Shown here in pieces: positions 18,153 to 27,704 of a stretch of 64,000 bases of DNA. This DNA is from Phycisphaerae bacterium. GTDB lineage: Bacteria; Planctomycetota; Phycisphaerae; UBA1845. Location of the stretch: NCBI GenBank assembly GCA_024102815.1, contig JAGFJJ010000048.1:62001-126000 (forward strand), read 5' to 3'. Numbering within the stretch: position 1 is the first letter of the stretch; every line of letters starts with the position of its first letter. Under the pieces are notes generated by a model, which made no database searches, was not told where the DNA came from, and saw only the letters and a program-made list of their open reading frames with translations. A program made the translations under genes and the position numbers.

Positions 18153-20294
18153 ATGTCGGAAAGCACAAAGCGCATCCCGTTGGGAATTCACGAAGTTGAG
18201 CGGGTCATCGGAGGTCGCACCTTACGCATTGAGACAGGGCGAATCGCCCGGCAGGCAGCCGGATCGGTCCTGGTAACCTACGGCGAGACGGTGGTGCTCG
18301 GGGCGGTGGTCGGCGGGCCGCCGCGAGAGGGAATCGATTTCTTCCCCTTGACCGTAGACTATCGCGAGAAGACCTACGCCGCCGGCAAATTCCCAGGCGG
18401 CTTCTTCAAGCGCGAGTCTCGCCCCACGAACAAGGAAATCCTGACCATGCGGATGATCGACCGCCCCATGCGGCCGCTATTCCCCAACGAGTACCGGGAT
18501 GAAGTACTCATCCAGTGCATGGTCCTTTCCGCCGATCTGGAAAACGAGCCCGACGTCATCGCCATGATCGCCGCCTCGGCGGCATTGGCGGTTTCGCCCA
18601 TTCCATTCGACGGCCCCGTCGGCGCCATTCGCGTCGGCTACATCGAAGGCGCCCACGTACTCAATCCGCGCATCAGCGAAATGGAATTTTCGACGATGGA
18701 GATGGTCTTGGCCGGCCATTCGGATGCGGTGAACATGATCGAAGTCGGCGCGGCCGAGGTCCCCGACGAGGTCGTCACCGAGGGCATCGCCTTCGGCCAC
18801 AAGGCGATCGCCGAGATCTGCGACGCCATCAAGGAACTGCAGGCCAAGGCGGGCAAGCCCAAGGAGTGGACCCCGCCGCCTCCGCTGGACGACCTCCGCG
18901 AGGAACTTCGCGGCAAATTCGAAGGTCGCCTCCGCGAGGCACGTTCCGTTTCCGGCAAGCAGGACCGCTACCAGGCAGTGGCCGATGTCTACCGCGCCGC
19001 CAAGGAGGACTACGCCGGCGGCGACGATCCGGAATCCAAGCAGCGTTGGTCGAAAATCAAGGACCTGCTCGACGGCATCGAGAAGGATATCCTTTCCGAA
19101 TGGGTCGTCCGTGAAGGCCGACGATCCGACGGCCGCGGCGTCAAGGACATCCGCCCGCTGACCTGCGAGGTGAATGTGCTGCCGCGCGTCCACGGCTCGG
19201 CACTGTTTCAGCGCGGCGAGACCCAGTCCATCTGCGTGGTCACACTGGGCACCGGCCGTGACGAGCAGATTGTGGATGGGCTCTCGGAAGAATACAGCAA
19301 GAAGTTCATGCTGCATTACAACTTCCCGCCGCTCTGCACCGGGGAGGTCAAGCGTGTTGGCGCCACCAGTCGCCGCGAGATTGGCCACGGCAACCTCGCC
19401 GAGAAATCCCTGCAATACGTCCTGCCCAGCCCCGACGTATTCCCCTACACCATCCGCCTCGTTTCGGAAATCATGGAGTCCAACGGATCGAGCTCGATGG
19501 CCTCGGTCTGCGGTGGTTGCCTGGCGCTCATGGACGCCGGCGTACCCATTCGCCAGCCCGTTGCCGGCATCTCCGTCGGCATGTTCGAGCATAAGGACCA
19601 ATATCGACTCGTCGTTGACATCCTCGGCGAGGAGGACCACTTCGGTGAGATGGACTTCAAAGTGGCAGGCTCGCAGCGTGGCGTGACGGCCGTGCAACTC
19701 GACCTCAAGACCCGGGGCCTTCCTCAGGATCGCATCCTCGAAACCTTCAAGATGGCCAAAGAGGCCCGCATGGACATCCTGCGGACCATGCTCAAGGCCC
19801 TGCCCGCTCCGCGCAAAGCCACCAGCAGTTACGCCCCGCGGATCATCACGATGCAGGTCAATCCCGAGAAGATCGGGAAGATCATCGGACCGGGCGGCCG
19901 CTACATCCGTTTGATTGAAAGCGAGACCGGCGCCACGGTGGAAATCGAGGATGACGGAACCGTACGGATTTCCTCGGTTGATCTGGATGCGGCGCAGAAG
20001 GCCATCGCCATGGTCGAAGCCGTCGCTGCGGAGGTGAAGGTCGGGCGGGTCTACGAAGGCCGAGTCAGCAGCATCAAGGACTTCGGCGCCTTCGTGGAGA
20101 TCGTCCCAGGGCAGGACGGCCTTTGCCATATCAGCGAGTTGGACACGGGATACGTAAAGTCGGCGGCAGACGTGGTCAAGGTCGGCGACACCATCCGCGT
20201 CAAGGTGATCTCGGTGGACGACCAGGGGCGGGTCAAGCTCTCTCGAAAGGCGGCCATGCTCGAGGAGCAGGGCGAACCGGCCGCGGTCGAGTAG
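18153..20294 (+). CDS. pnp: Polyribonucleotide nucleotidyltransferase
   Basis: A 713-residue PNPase, full length. It degrades RNA 3' to 5' with phosphate and is the core of the RNA degradosome. Domains in order are a first RNase PH domain (about 10-145), an all-alpha linker, a second RNase PH domain (about 320-545, with SNGSSSMASVCGG and the catalytic IRP loop), KH (about 558-615, PEKIGKIIGPGGRYI) and S1 (about 625-695, GRVYEGRVSSIKDFGAFVE). It starts at ATG 18153 after a 221-base leader that carries a hairpin. It pairs with rpsO in a conserved order. A long antisense frame across it is a codon-bias artefact. Confidence 0.97.
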   Translation: MSESTKRIPLGIHEVERVIGGRTLRIETGRIARQAAGSVLVTYGETVVLGAVVGGPPREGIDFFPLTVDYREKTYAAGKFPGGFFKRESRPTNKEILTMRMIDRPMRPLFPNEYRDEVLIQCMVLSADLENEPDVIAMIAASAALAVSPIPFDGPVGAIRVGYIEGAHVLNPRISEMEFSTMEMVLAGHSDAVNMIEVGAAEVPDEVVTEGIAFGHKAIAEICDAIKELQAKAGKPKEWTPPPPLDDLREELRGKFEGRLREARSVSGKQDRYQAVADVYRAAKEDYAGGDDPESKQRWSKIKDLLDGIEKDILSEWVVREGRRSDGRGVKDIRPLTCEVNVLPRVHGSALFQRGETQSICVVTLGTGRDEQIVDGLSEEYSKKFMLHYNFPPLCTGEVKRVGATSRREIGHGNLAEKSLQYVLPSPDVFPYTIRLVSEIMESNGSSSMASVCGGCLALMDAGVPIRQPVAGISVGMFEHKDQYRLVVDILGEEDHFGEMDFKVAGSQRGVTAVQLDLKTRGLPQDRILETFKMAKEARMDILRTMLKALPAPRKATSSYAPRIITMQVNPEKIGKIIGPGGRYIRLIESETGATVEIEDDGTVRISSVDLDAAQKAIAMVEAVAAEVKVGRVYEGRVSSIKDFGAFVEIVPGQDGLCHISELDTGYVKSAADVVKVGDTIRVKVISVDDQGRVKLSRKAAMLEEQGEPAAVE

Positions 20295-20380
20295 ACCTCG
20301 CCTGTCGGTCGAGAATCACCGGAAAATCACCCCGGAAAGCGGGCCGACCTGCGCGGCAAACCGCCTCGGCGGATTCGCCG

Positions 20381-20386
20381 TATAAT
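20381..20386 (+). promoter_or_regulatory. TATAAT box giving a probable leaderless transcript
   Basis: A perfect TATAAT ends 7 bases before the ATG at 20394 of the sigma54 activator, so transcription would start at or next to the start codon. There is no ribosome binding site and no clear -35 box. Confidence 0.45.
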
Positions 20387-20393
20387 ATCCCTC

Positions 20394-21764
20394 ATGCCTG
20401 ACACGTCGTTCGTGCTCATCGTCGAGAACGAACCCGACCAGGGCGAGGCGATGGCCGACGCCCTGCGCCGGGCGGGCTTTGCCTGCCATCTCGTCCACAA
20501 CGTGGCCGACGCCCTCGCGAGCATCCGCCACCGACCACCGGACGTCGTCGTCACCGAATATGAACTCGGCAACGGCGAGAACGGCTTCGATGTCTTTCGC
20601 GCCACCAAGCGCAAGAACCCCGACGCCGAAGTGCTCATCCTCTCTGCCCGCAACGGGCATGACCGCGAGTTGGCCGTCGCCGACGGCGAGTTCAATCCTT
20701 ACGACTTCGTTGCCAAACCGGTGGACATGGTCCTGCTGGTTGAGAAGGTACGGCGTGCCGCCAAGCAGGCCTCGGCCGCGCTTGAATCGCGCATGCTCCG
20801 CAAGCAGATGGAGACGGCGTTCGACGTCCACGGCATCATCGGGACGTCCGACGCCATTCGCCGCGAACTCCGCCGCCTCGGAAAGATCGCCCCCAGCAAG
20901 AGCACTGTGCTCATCTTCGGCGAGACCGGTACGGGTAAGGAGCTCTTCGCCCAGGCCATTCATCACATGTCCCCCCGCGCCGGCAAACCCTTCAAGGTCA
21001 TCAACTGCGCAGCCGTGAGCGAAACCTTGTTGGAGAGCGAGCTTTTCGGGCACGTCAAAGGCGCGTTCACCGGCGCGATCGCCGATCGCAAGGGCCTCGT
21101 CGAGGCGGCGGACGGCGGCACGCTCTTCCTCGACGAAATCGGCGACATGCCCCTCATGATGCAGGCCAAGCTGCTCCGCACGCTCGAAACCGGCGAGGTC
21201 ATGCGCGTGGGCAGCAACGACACCCAGTACTTCGACGTACGCTTCGTGGCCGCGACCAACCGCGACTTGAACGAAGGCGTTCGCGAAGGCAAGTTCCGCG
21301 AAGATCTCTTTTATCGCCTGCATGCCCACGGCGCGATTCGCATTCCTCCCCTGCGGCAGCGACGCGAGGATATCCCCGTGCTCGTCCGCCGCTTCATCGA
21401 CGACGCCAACCGCGAGTACGCCACGGAGGTCATCTCCATCGCCCCGGAGGTCATGCGCAAGCTGATGAACTACCAGTGGCCCGGCAACGTCCGCGAGTTG
21501 CGCAGCGTGATCTACCAGATGTGCCTGGAGGCCGAGGGCGAGGAACTCGCCGTCGACGACCTGCCCCCCACGCTTCGCCCCGCGACCGACATCGTCCACG
21601 TGGGTGTGCCCAACATGGCCGGGATGAGCATGGCCGACGTCGAACGCCTTCACATCATGAACACCCTGCGCATGTACGGCGGCAACCGCGAAAAAACCGC
21701 CAACGCCCTGGGCATCGGGGCCAGAACGCTCTACCGGAAACTGAGGGACTATGGGTTGAGGTAA
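20394..21764 (+). CDS. Sigma54-dependent NtrC-type activator with degenerate receiver
   Basis: A 456-residue activator of sigma54 promoters. A receiver-like domain (5-120) is followed by the AAA+ domain (about 135-370), with Walker A GETGTGKE, the sigma54-contacting GAFTGA loop, and Walker [11 protein letters not shown] Fis-type HTH closes the protein (about 410-456, [20 protein letters not shown]). The receiver is unusual. The acidic pocket reads VENEPDQ, and the expected phospho-Asp is Glu in [10 protein letters not shown]. It therefore may not be phosphorylated, or may mimic the active state. No histidine kinase lies nearby. A TATAAT box ends 7 bases before the ATG, and no ribosome site is seen. 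It converges on glutamate dehydrogenase. Confidence 0.92.
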   Translation: MPDTSFVLIVENEPDQGEAMADALRRAGFACHLVHNVADALASIRHRPPDVVVTEYELGNGENGFDVFRATKRKNPDAEVLILSARNGHDRELAVADGEFNPYDFVAKPVDMVLLVEKVRRAAKQASAALESRMLRKQMETAFDVHGIIGTSDAIRRELRRLGKIAPSKSTVLIFGETGTGKELFAQAIHHMSPRAGKPFKVINCAAVSETLLESELFGHVKGAFTGAIADRKGLVEAADGGTLFLDEIGDMPLMMQAKLLRTLETGEVMRVGSNDTQYFDVRFVAATNRDLNEGVREGKFREDLFYRLHAHGAIRIPPLRQRREDIPVLVRRFIDDANREYATEVISIAPEVMRKLMNYQWPGNVRELRSVIYQMCLEAEGEELAVDDLPPTLRPATDIVHVGVPNMAGMSMADVERLHIMNTLRMYGGNREKTANALGIGARTLYRKLRDYGLR

Positions 21765-21781
21765 GGGCCTCGAGACCTTAC
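21761..21781. repeat. Inverted repeat spanning two convergent stop codons
   Basis: GTAAGG and CCTTAC flank a 9-base loop between the activator and glutamate dehydrogenase genes. The TAA stops of both genes sit inside the two arms. It may act as a weak two-way transcription end; there is no T-run. Confidence 0.35.
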
Positions 21782-23241
21782 GGAAATATCCCCCGCTCTT
21801 TGTACACCTTTTCCAGCCGCGTGAGCGCCACGATGTACGCCGCCGTGCGCCAGTCAGTCTCCCGCTCTCGAGCCACCGCCGACACGCGGTCGTACGCCGC
21901 GTTGATTTTCTTCTTCAACTTCCCATCCACTTCGTCCAACTCCCAGAACTCGCTGCGCTTGTTCTGGAGCCACTCGAAGTAGCTCACAATCACACCGCCG
22001 CTGTTGCAGAGAATGTCGGGTATGACATCAATGCCCCGGCCCTGGAGCACCGCGTCGCCTTCCGGATCGGTCGGGCCGTTGGCACCCTCGGCCACCAGTC
22101 GCACATTGAGCCACGGCGCCGTCTCGGCCGTGATCTGATTCTCCAGCGCCGCCGGTATGAGAATATCCGCCGGCGTCTTCAGGAACATGATGTGATCGAC
22201 AAACTCTGCATTGGGGAACTTGTACACCCCGCCGCGCTCCTTGACGTGCGCCACCAGAAGCTCGGCATCCAGGCCGTTGTGATTCCGCACGCCGCCCGTG
22301 TGATCCTCCACGGCGATGAGCTTTCCGCCCAATCGACACAGCAGCCGGGCCGCCCACGAACCCACATTGCCGAACCCCTGCACCGTAAACGTCAGGCCCT
22401 TCAGCGACAGCTTGCGGTCGGCCGCCCACTTCTCGATGCAATAGACGATGCCCTGCCCCGTGGCCTTGTCGCGCCCTACGCTTCCCCCCGCCTCAACCGG
22501 CTTGCCCGTAACGACGTGCAGGTTCCGATGGCGATCCTGCGGCGGAACTGTCGACTGGTACGTGTCCAGTATCCACGCCATGATCTGCGCGTTGGTATTC
22601 ACATCCGGGGCGGGGATGTCGTACTCCGGGCCGATGTTGTTGCCCAGGGCGTAGGCAAAGCGCCGCGTGATCCGCTCCATCTCCGGCCGGGCGTACTTCG
22701 ATGGATCCATCTGGATCCCGCCCTTGGCCCCGCCGAAGGGAATGCCCGACAGCGCGCATTTCCACGTCATCCACGACGCCAGCGCTCGCACCTCGTCAAT
22801 GTCCACCTTGGGGTGATAGCGCAGACCGCCCTTGAACGGGCCGAGCGCGTCGTTGTGCTGAACGCGATAGCCCGTAAACATTTCCACCTGCCCGTTGTTC
22901 ATCTTCACTGGAAAGTTGACCACGATCTCGTTGTCCGTCGTGGCCAGAATGCGGCGGATGTCAGGATCAAGGCCCATCAGGTCCGCGGCCCTGTTGAACT
23001 GATGAACGACGTTGGCGTACACGCCGCGCGGGGGTGACGCCGGCGCGGCAACCACAGGTAAACCCACTAATGATTGACCCGCCAATTCCACCGGCACGGC
23101 CGCTGGCTTCTCCACCCAACTGGATGGCGAAGCCTCGGCCTCGGGCGGCGCGGGCTCGGGAGGAGTGGGCGACGCCGGACTGGCCTCGGCGGGGTCGCGA
23201 TCCGCAGCGCGCGGCGACGACTTGCTGGCACGAACACTCAT
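21778..23241 (-). CDS. Glu/Leu/Phe/Val dehydrogenase (glutamate dehydrogenase)
   Basis: A 487-residue amino acid dehydrogenase that interconverts glutamate and 2-oxoglutarate with ammonia. Family marks are PFKGGLRYHP, the catalytic KCALSGIPFGGAKGG, YDIPAPDVNTN and the Rossmann motif GFGNVG. The core starts near residue 72 (RGVYANVVHQFNRA). The first 70 residues are a Pro/Ala/Glu/Ser-rich extension absent from typical members. The start is still supported, since AGGAG lies about 8 bases before the ATG. Family and direction are certain. Glutamate is the likeliest substrate, but branched-chain use cannot be excluded from sequence. Confidence 0.93.
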   Translation of the reverse strand: MSVRASKSSPRAADRDPAEASPASPTPPEPAPPEAEASPSSWVEKPAAVPVELAGQSLVGLPVVAAPASPPRGVYANVVHQFNRAADLMGLDPDIRRILATTDNEIVVNFPVKMNNGQVEMFTGYRVQHNDALGPFKGGLRYHPKVDIDEVRALASWMTWKCALSGIPFGGAKGGIQMDPSKYARPEMERITRRFAYALGNNIGPEYDIPAPDVNTNAQIMAWILDTYQSTVPPQDRHRNLHVVTGKPVEAGGSVGRDKATGQGIVYCIEKWAADRKLSLKGLTFTVQGFGNVGSWAARLLCRLGGKLIAVEDHTGGVRNHNGLDAELLVAHVKERGGVYKFPNAEFVDHIMFLKTPADILIPAALENQITAETAPWLNVRLVAEGANGPTDPEGDAVLQGRGIDVIPDILCNSGGVIVSYFEWLQNKRSEFWELDEVDGKLKKKINAAYDRVSAVARERETDWRTAAYIVALTRLEKVYKERGIFP

Positions 23242-23294
23242 CGAGGAACTCCTGGAGGCATCCCCTGCGGAAGCGGATCAACTCGCCGCATCGA

Positions 23295-25538
23295 TCAATA
23301 GATGACGATGTCCGCGGCGGTAAAGCTGGTGTAATCCGACTGCGACATGCCGATCTTCGCGATCACGCGGATCACGTCGCCCGCTTCAATGATAGTGCCC
23401 GTGCCGTTTGTGGAAAGTGCCTCAAAAACCACGCACTGCCCGGCCGTGGTGTCGTAGAACGAACCCGCCATGGAAGTGCCCGCCGTCAGGCCGGTTACCG
23501 TCGCCGAGCCGATCGCGGCGTCGAACGTCGCCTGGTCCGTTCCGGCGTTGGCGACCGCAGCCGTCAGCTTGATGAACTGCGTCGTGCCCACGGCCGTCGC
23601 ACCGCCCTGGCCCACTTCGGCGACCACGACCTCGCCCACCGCGGTCGCCACAAGTGAACCGGCCGCGCCACCGCCCTGAGCAAGCCCGACAACGCCCGGC
23701 GCCCCGAAAGTATTTCCTGCGGATATCGCTGCAAGGTCGTCGCCGTCCGCCCAATCCATGACAACATCGGAGCTCGCGCCGACGGCCACGCTATTATCAA
23801 AACGGAAGGCGTCGCTTCCGCCGCCGCCGGCAAGCTGATCGCTTCCGGATCCCCCGTTGATCGTGTCGCTTCCACCACGCCCATTGATGTTGTCGGCGCC
23901 GGGCGAGCCGAGCAACGTGTCGTTGCCGCTCCCGCCCACGATGTCGGCACCCGAGGAATCCGCGAGGGAGTAGTTCATGCGTCCCGTCGCGGTCGATGCG
24001 TTGACGCTGGTCACCGTGCTCGGCCAGGCATTGGATACCGTCAAATGGCCAGCGCCGGAGATATTCACGGTGGCGAGTGAAGTTCCCGCATCTTGAACAA
24101 ACTCGGTCAGCGTATTGCTAGTTCCGTTGGAAACGACGTTCAGCGTCTCGATGCCATTCGCATCGGCGGAGACGATTGTCACCGTCCCGCCGGTCACCTG
24201 TTGCAGCGTCAGCGTCATGTCATCCGCAGCACCGACCGTGGCAGCCGCGACGTTCGAAAGCGTTGCCCCGACGGCTTGATTGGTCAGGCCAAGATCCACA
24301 ATTGCGGCAAGGTTGGTGAGCCGCAATGGGTTGGTGTTGATGCTGTTAAGAACGTGCACATCTGTAAGGCCTGTGATATCGTCGCCTGCAAGAGTGGTCG
24401 TTGCTACACCGAGATCGGTGAGGTTGAATAGCTCGATCGAGACCAGCGTCGGCGAGACGACGGTGGAGGCCGTGAAGTTGAAAGCCGCGTTTAGTGTGTC
24501 GCTTCCTTCTCCCAGATCAATAGAGTCACCGGTCTGAAGCGAAGGAAGCGAAGTTCCCGTTGGAGCGTTAAATAATAGAGGAGCGCTTATTGTGTCATCA
24601 TGTGAAGTACCGGTGATGGTGTCGGCTCCGAGAGTGAGGCCAAAGGGTGGATCAACGATCACGCAGGAGTCTTCGTAACACGTCAAGGGGGGCGAACAAG
24701 GATCTTCTTCCGCAACGCACGAAAACTCCGCGCACGTCTCCGCCCCGTTACAAAATATTCCATCGTCGCAATCCGCGTCCGTTCGACATTCCGCTTCGAC
24801 GCAGGCGCCGACCTCTACATCGCAGCCTTGGCCTTCCGGGCAATTGTCCGCATGCACGCATTCGCCCGTCTCGCCGTCACACGAATCGTCCGTGCAGGCC
24901 ACGCCGTCATCGCAGTTGTTGGCTAGGTGAACGCACACTCCGTCCGCGCATCCGTCGCCCGTGCAGAGGTCGCTGTCGTCGCAATCCTCATCGGCCGCGC
25001 ACTCCGGGGCGACGCACACGTCGCCGTCTTCGTCACAAGTCTGGTTCTCCGAACAGGGCGCGATGCCCGCCTGGCAAGCGCCGTCTGCACAGAATTCCAC
25101 GCCATTGCAGTAAGCGCCGTCGTCGCAGTCCGCGTCGGCAAGACAATCCACGCACGAGCCATCGGCCGGATCGCACATCTGACCCGCCGCACACTCGACC
25201 GGCGGATGTTCGCACGCCCCGTCCGCACATACGTCGTTCGTGCACAAGTCCCCATCGTCGCAGTCTGCGTCTTCCTGGCACTCGTCGCAGCGGTCTTCTG
25301 CCTCGTTGCAGAATTCGCCCTCCGCACAGAGATCCTCGGCGGCCACACACATGCCGTCAGCGCACGATTCCTCGCCGTTACAGAATGAGCCGTCCTGGCA
25401 TTCGGCATCATCAGTGCAGGGGTGGTCTGCAATCGGAATGCACCCGGCCAGCATTCCAGATCCGAGCGCGAAAAATCCCCACCAAATCACCGGTCGAGCG
25501 GGGAGGAAACCCCGCCGCCATCGCTTGAGCATGGACAT
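23295..25538 (-). CDS. Cys-rich and RTX-repeat lipoprotein, S-layer-like
   Basis: A 747-residue predicted lipoprotein with lipobox MLAGC (Cys33). Residues 40-285 hold about six Cys-rich repeats of the DADCDDGxxCNGxExCADGxC type. The next 230 residues (LGADTITGTSHDDTI, GDSIDLGEGSDTLNA) resemble the beta-strand body of type I-secreted surface-layer proteins. A short block of calcium-binding RTX nonapeptides follows (about 527-575, GGSGNDTLLG, GGSDTINGGSGSDQLAGG), then a C-terminal domain. Lipid anchoring with RTX repeats is an odd mix, since RTX proteins usually leave by type I secretion without a signal peptide. No ABC/HlyD/TolC export genes are adjacent. GGAG lies 7 bases before the ATG. Surface role inferred. 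Confidence 0.82.
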   Translation of the reverse strand: MSMLKRWRRGFLPARPVIWWGFFALGSGMLAGCIPIADHPCTDDAECQDGSFCNGEESCADGMCVAAEDLCAEGEFCNEAEDRCDECQEDADCDDGDLCTNDVCADGACEHPPVECAAGQMCDPADGSCVDCLADADCDDGAYCNGVEFCADGACQAGIAPCSENQTCDEDGDVCVAPECAADEDCDDSDLCTGDGCADGVCVHLANNCDDGVACTDDSCDGETGECVHADNCPEGQGCDVEVGACVEAECRTDADCDDGIFCNGAETCAEFSCVAEEDPCSPPLTCYEDSCVIVDPPFGLTLGADTITGTSHDDTISAPLLFNAPTGTSLPSLQTGDSIDLGEGSDTLNAAFNFTASTVVSPTLVSIELFNLTDLGVATTTLAGDDITGLTDVHVLNSINTNPLRLTNLAAIVDLGLTNQAVGATLSNVAAATVGAADDMTLTLQQVTGGTVTIVSADANGIETLNVVSNGTSNTLTEFVQDAGTSLATVNISGAGHLTVSNAWPSTVTSVNASTATGRMNYSLADSSGADIVGGSGNDTLLGSPGADNINGRGGSDTINGGSGSDQLAGGGGSDAFRFDNSVAVGASSDVVMDWADGDDLAAISAGNTFGAPGVVGLAQGGGAAGSLVATAVGEVVVAEVGQGGATAVGTTQFIKLTAAVANAGTDQATFDAAIGSATVTGLTAGTSMAGSFYDTTAGQCVVFEALSTNGTGTIIEAGDVIRVIAKIGMSQSDYTSFTAADIVIY

Positions 25539-25725
25539 GCGTAATCTCCGCCGGGGTCAAGAGTTGCGTCCGCGCCGCGCCTCGGACTTCCGCGACCACC
25601 CCTGGGCAACGCCACCGATTATTCGAGGACGCCAAGTGGCAGACTACTCGGTTTCGGAACGCGGCGAGGGTGCGGCCTGTTGCCGCATGGTTGGCAGGAA
25701 ACTCGTTAGGCGGTGTCGCCCCCCT

Positions 25726-26853
25726 TCACTTGCCGGCGGTTTGCTCGCCTGTCGGTGGACTCACCGCCCCGCCGGGGATGTCGATCTTCTTTCCAAAGCC
25801 CGACGGCAAGTTGACCGTGACATAGCCATCTTGCTCGAATTTTGACATCAACCGATACATCGATCCCATCGCATCCGAAAATCGATTCAATGCCAGCACC
25901 GCCGCCTCATACAAACGGTCATCGCGCACGAGCAGACCGGCCGTACCTTTCCCCTGGGAAATGCCATAGGTCACGTTCGACAGATGCTCCGCGCTGTCAC
26001 TGAGTTCATCAAGCACCGTCGTAAGTTGGCCAAAGGACTTGTCCAGATTGGCACGAACGTCGTCGATTCCCGTATTGAGGTTCTCCGCCGTCCGCGAGGT
26101 TTGCGTGTTCCACGCCTCGACCAGGTCGTGAAGTCGCTCGGCCGAGTCCTTCAGGTCACGCACGGCCGTCTTGACGTCGTCCTGCACATTCTCATCGCCC
26201 AGCACGCGGTTCAGGTTGGCGACAAATCGATCGATTCGCTCCACGGCCGTGGAGAGATTGGCCGTGAGCCCCTCCTTGGTGTTTACATCCTGAACGGACC
26301 GCTGTTCGAGCAGTTCCGCCAGGTTCGTGCCCACCGGCGTCCACGACTCCGTCAGATCGGCGATGTTACGCACCGCGCGCTCTACCTGATCGATCGTATC
26401 CTTGCTGATGAGCTCGCCGATCAGGCTGCGCATCTCGCCGGGAATGGCCGGCGAGTCCTCCCGCCGCAGCGGCTTGCTTTTCCCGTCTTCCGGCAGAATG
26501 ATCTCCACGTGTCCCGTGCCGAATCCCATGATCGCGCCATAGACGCGGGCGGTGGCTCCCTCGGGAATGACATATTGACGCTTGATGCCTGCCGCAATGT
26601 ATACCCCCTGCCCGGGTTTCTCCGGGTTCTGAAAGTCCAGCGACGTCACCCGCCCGATCTCCACGCCGTCGAGCAGCACCGGACTGCCTTCCCCGATGCC
26701 GCTCAGGCTCCGGACATCCGTGATCCGCAGGGTCCATTCGCTGCGCCGCAGAAACGACGGCGTCTCACCAAACCAGACCATGAGAATACCCAGCGCCACC
26801 AGGGAGAGAAGCACGAACCCACCCACCAGCGTGTTCCGCAGAGAGTCTTTCAT
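25726..26853 (-). CDS. mlaD: MlaD-family (MCE) lipid transport protein
   Basis: A 375-residue MCE-domain protein. A single N-terminal membrane helix (about 8-28, GGFVLLSLVALGILMVWFG) is followed by the MCE domain (about 38-125, LSGIGEGSPVLLDGVEIGRV). A long helical, coiled-coil-like tail follows (about 150-345). In the Mla system it binds lipid in the periplasm and works with the MlaE/MlaF ABC transporter to keep outer-membrane lipid asymmetry. The tail is longer than in E. coli MlaD (about 180 aa) and resembles longer MCE proteins. The start at 26853 overlaps the ATPase stop by ATGA. Last gene of the mlaE-mlaF-mlaD set; no mlaB or mlaC is seen nearby. Confidence 0.9.
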   Translation of the reverse strand: MKDSLRNTLVGGFVLLSLVALGILMVWFGETPSFLRRSEWTLRITDVRSLSGIGEGSPVLLDGVEIGRVTSLDFQNPEKPGQGVYIAAGIKRQYVIPEGATARVYGAIMGFGTGHVEIILPEDGKSKPLRREDSPAIPGEMRSLIGELISKDTIDQVERAVRNIADLTESWTPVGTNLAELLEQRSVQDVNTKEGLTANLSTAVERIDRFVANLNRVLGDENVQDDVKTAVRDLKDSAERLHDLVEAWNTQTSRTAENLNTGIDDVRANLDKSFGQLTTVLDELSDSAEHLSNVTYGISQGKGTAGLLVRDDRLYEAAVLALNRFSDAMGSMYRLMSKFEQDGYVTVNLPSGFGKKIDIPGGAVSPPTGEQTAGK

Positions 26854-27704
26854 GACGTCGTCCGTACCTGTAGGGATTTGAGAACCTCGTTCGAGCAGCG
26901 CCCCTCGATGAAGCAACGAACGCGGTCGTCCTCGCACTGCTTCGTTTCATCCGGCGTGCCGTCGAAGATGAACTTGCCGCGATGGATCATCACGACCCGG
27001 TCGGCCACCTTGAACACGCTGGCCATGTCGTGCGTCACCACCACGCTCGTCACCGACAGCTCTCGGGCGAGCTTGAGGATCAGTTCGTTGATCTCGTCCG
27101 CCCGCGGTGGGTCGAGACCCGTTGTCGGCTCGTCGTATAGAATCAGCTCCGGGTCCAGGGCAATCGCCCGGGCCAGTGCCACCCGCTTCTTTTGTCCGCC
27201 GGACAGATCCGCCGGCCACTGCTTCTGCACGCCGTCCAACCCCACGAGGTCCAGCTTGTGGCGCACGATTTCCTCAATCTCCGGCCGCTTCAACTTCGTG
27301 TGCTCGACCAGCGGAAACGCGACGTTGTCATAAACATTCATCGAATCGAACAGGGCACTGAGCTGAAACAGAAAGCCGAATCGCGGGCGGATATTGACGA
27401 GCTCGCGCTCGGGAAGGTTGTCGATCCGCCGGCCATGGAAATGGACTTCGCCGCGATCCGGACGGAGCAGGCACACGATGTGCTTGAGGATGACACTCTT
27501 CCCCGCGCCGGAAGCGCCGATGATCACGGCCGTCTGGCCCCGGCGAAGATCGAGCGACACGCCATCCAGCACGACCAGGTCGCCAAATCGCTTGTGCAGG
27601 TCGACGAGGCGCACCAGCGTGGTGTCATCGGAGGTTGCCGGTTCGGCTTCGGACCTGGGCGATGATGTTCCAGTCGATTTTCTAGATGAGTGCCTTGAAC
27701 CCAT
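26850..27704 (-). CDS. mlaF: MlaF-type ABC transporter ATPase
   Basis: A 284-residue ABC ATPase that powers MlaE-mediated lipid movement at the inner membrane. Motifs are Walker A GASGAGKS, Q-loop FLFQLSALF, signature DLSGGQKKR, Walker B LILYDEPTTGLD and the switch His in VVVTHDM. A 25-residue polar N-terminal extension precedes the core. The start overlaps the permease gene by 23 bases, and the stop overlaps mlaD by ATGA, so the three form a tight operon. Confidence 0.93.
   Translation of the reverse strand: MGSRHSSRKSTGTSSPRSEAEPATSDDTTLVRLVDLHKRFGDLVVLDGVSLDLRRGQTAVIIGASGAGKSVILKHIVCLLRPDRGEVHFHGRRIDNLPERELVNIRPRFGFLFQLSALFDSMNVYDNVAFPLVEHTKLKRPEIEEIVRHKLDLVGLDGVQKQWPADLSGGQKKRVALARAIALDPELILYDEPTTGLDPPRADEINELILKLARELSVTSVVVTHDMASVFKVADRVVMIHRGKFIFDGTPDETKQCEDDRVRCFIEGRCSNEVLKSLQVRTTS

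Noticed and set aside
18477-20129. 550-codon antisense frame across pnp
   Set aside because: The sense strand is certainly PNPase. The antisense frame has low-complexity Val/Ala/Asp/Gly content typical of codon bias in GC-rich genes.
20316-21653. 445-codon antisense frame across the sigma54 activator
   Set aside because: No protein family character, and it covers a gene with unmistakable motifs.
22192-23037. 281-codon antisense frame in glutamate dehydrogenase
   Set aside because: Shadow of a conserved gene.
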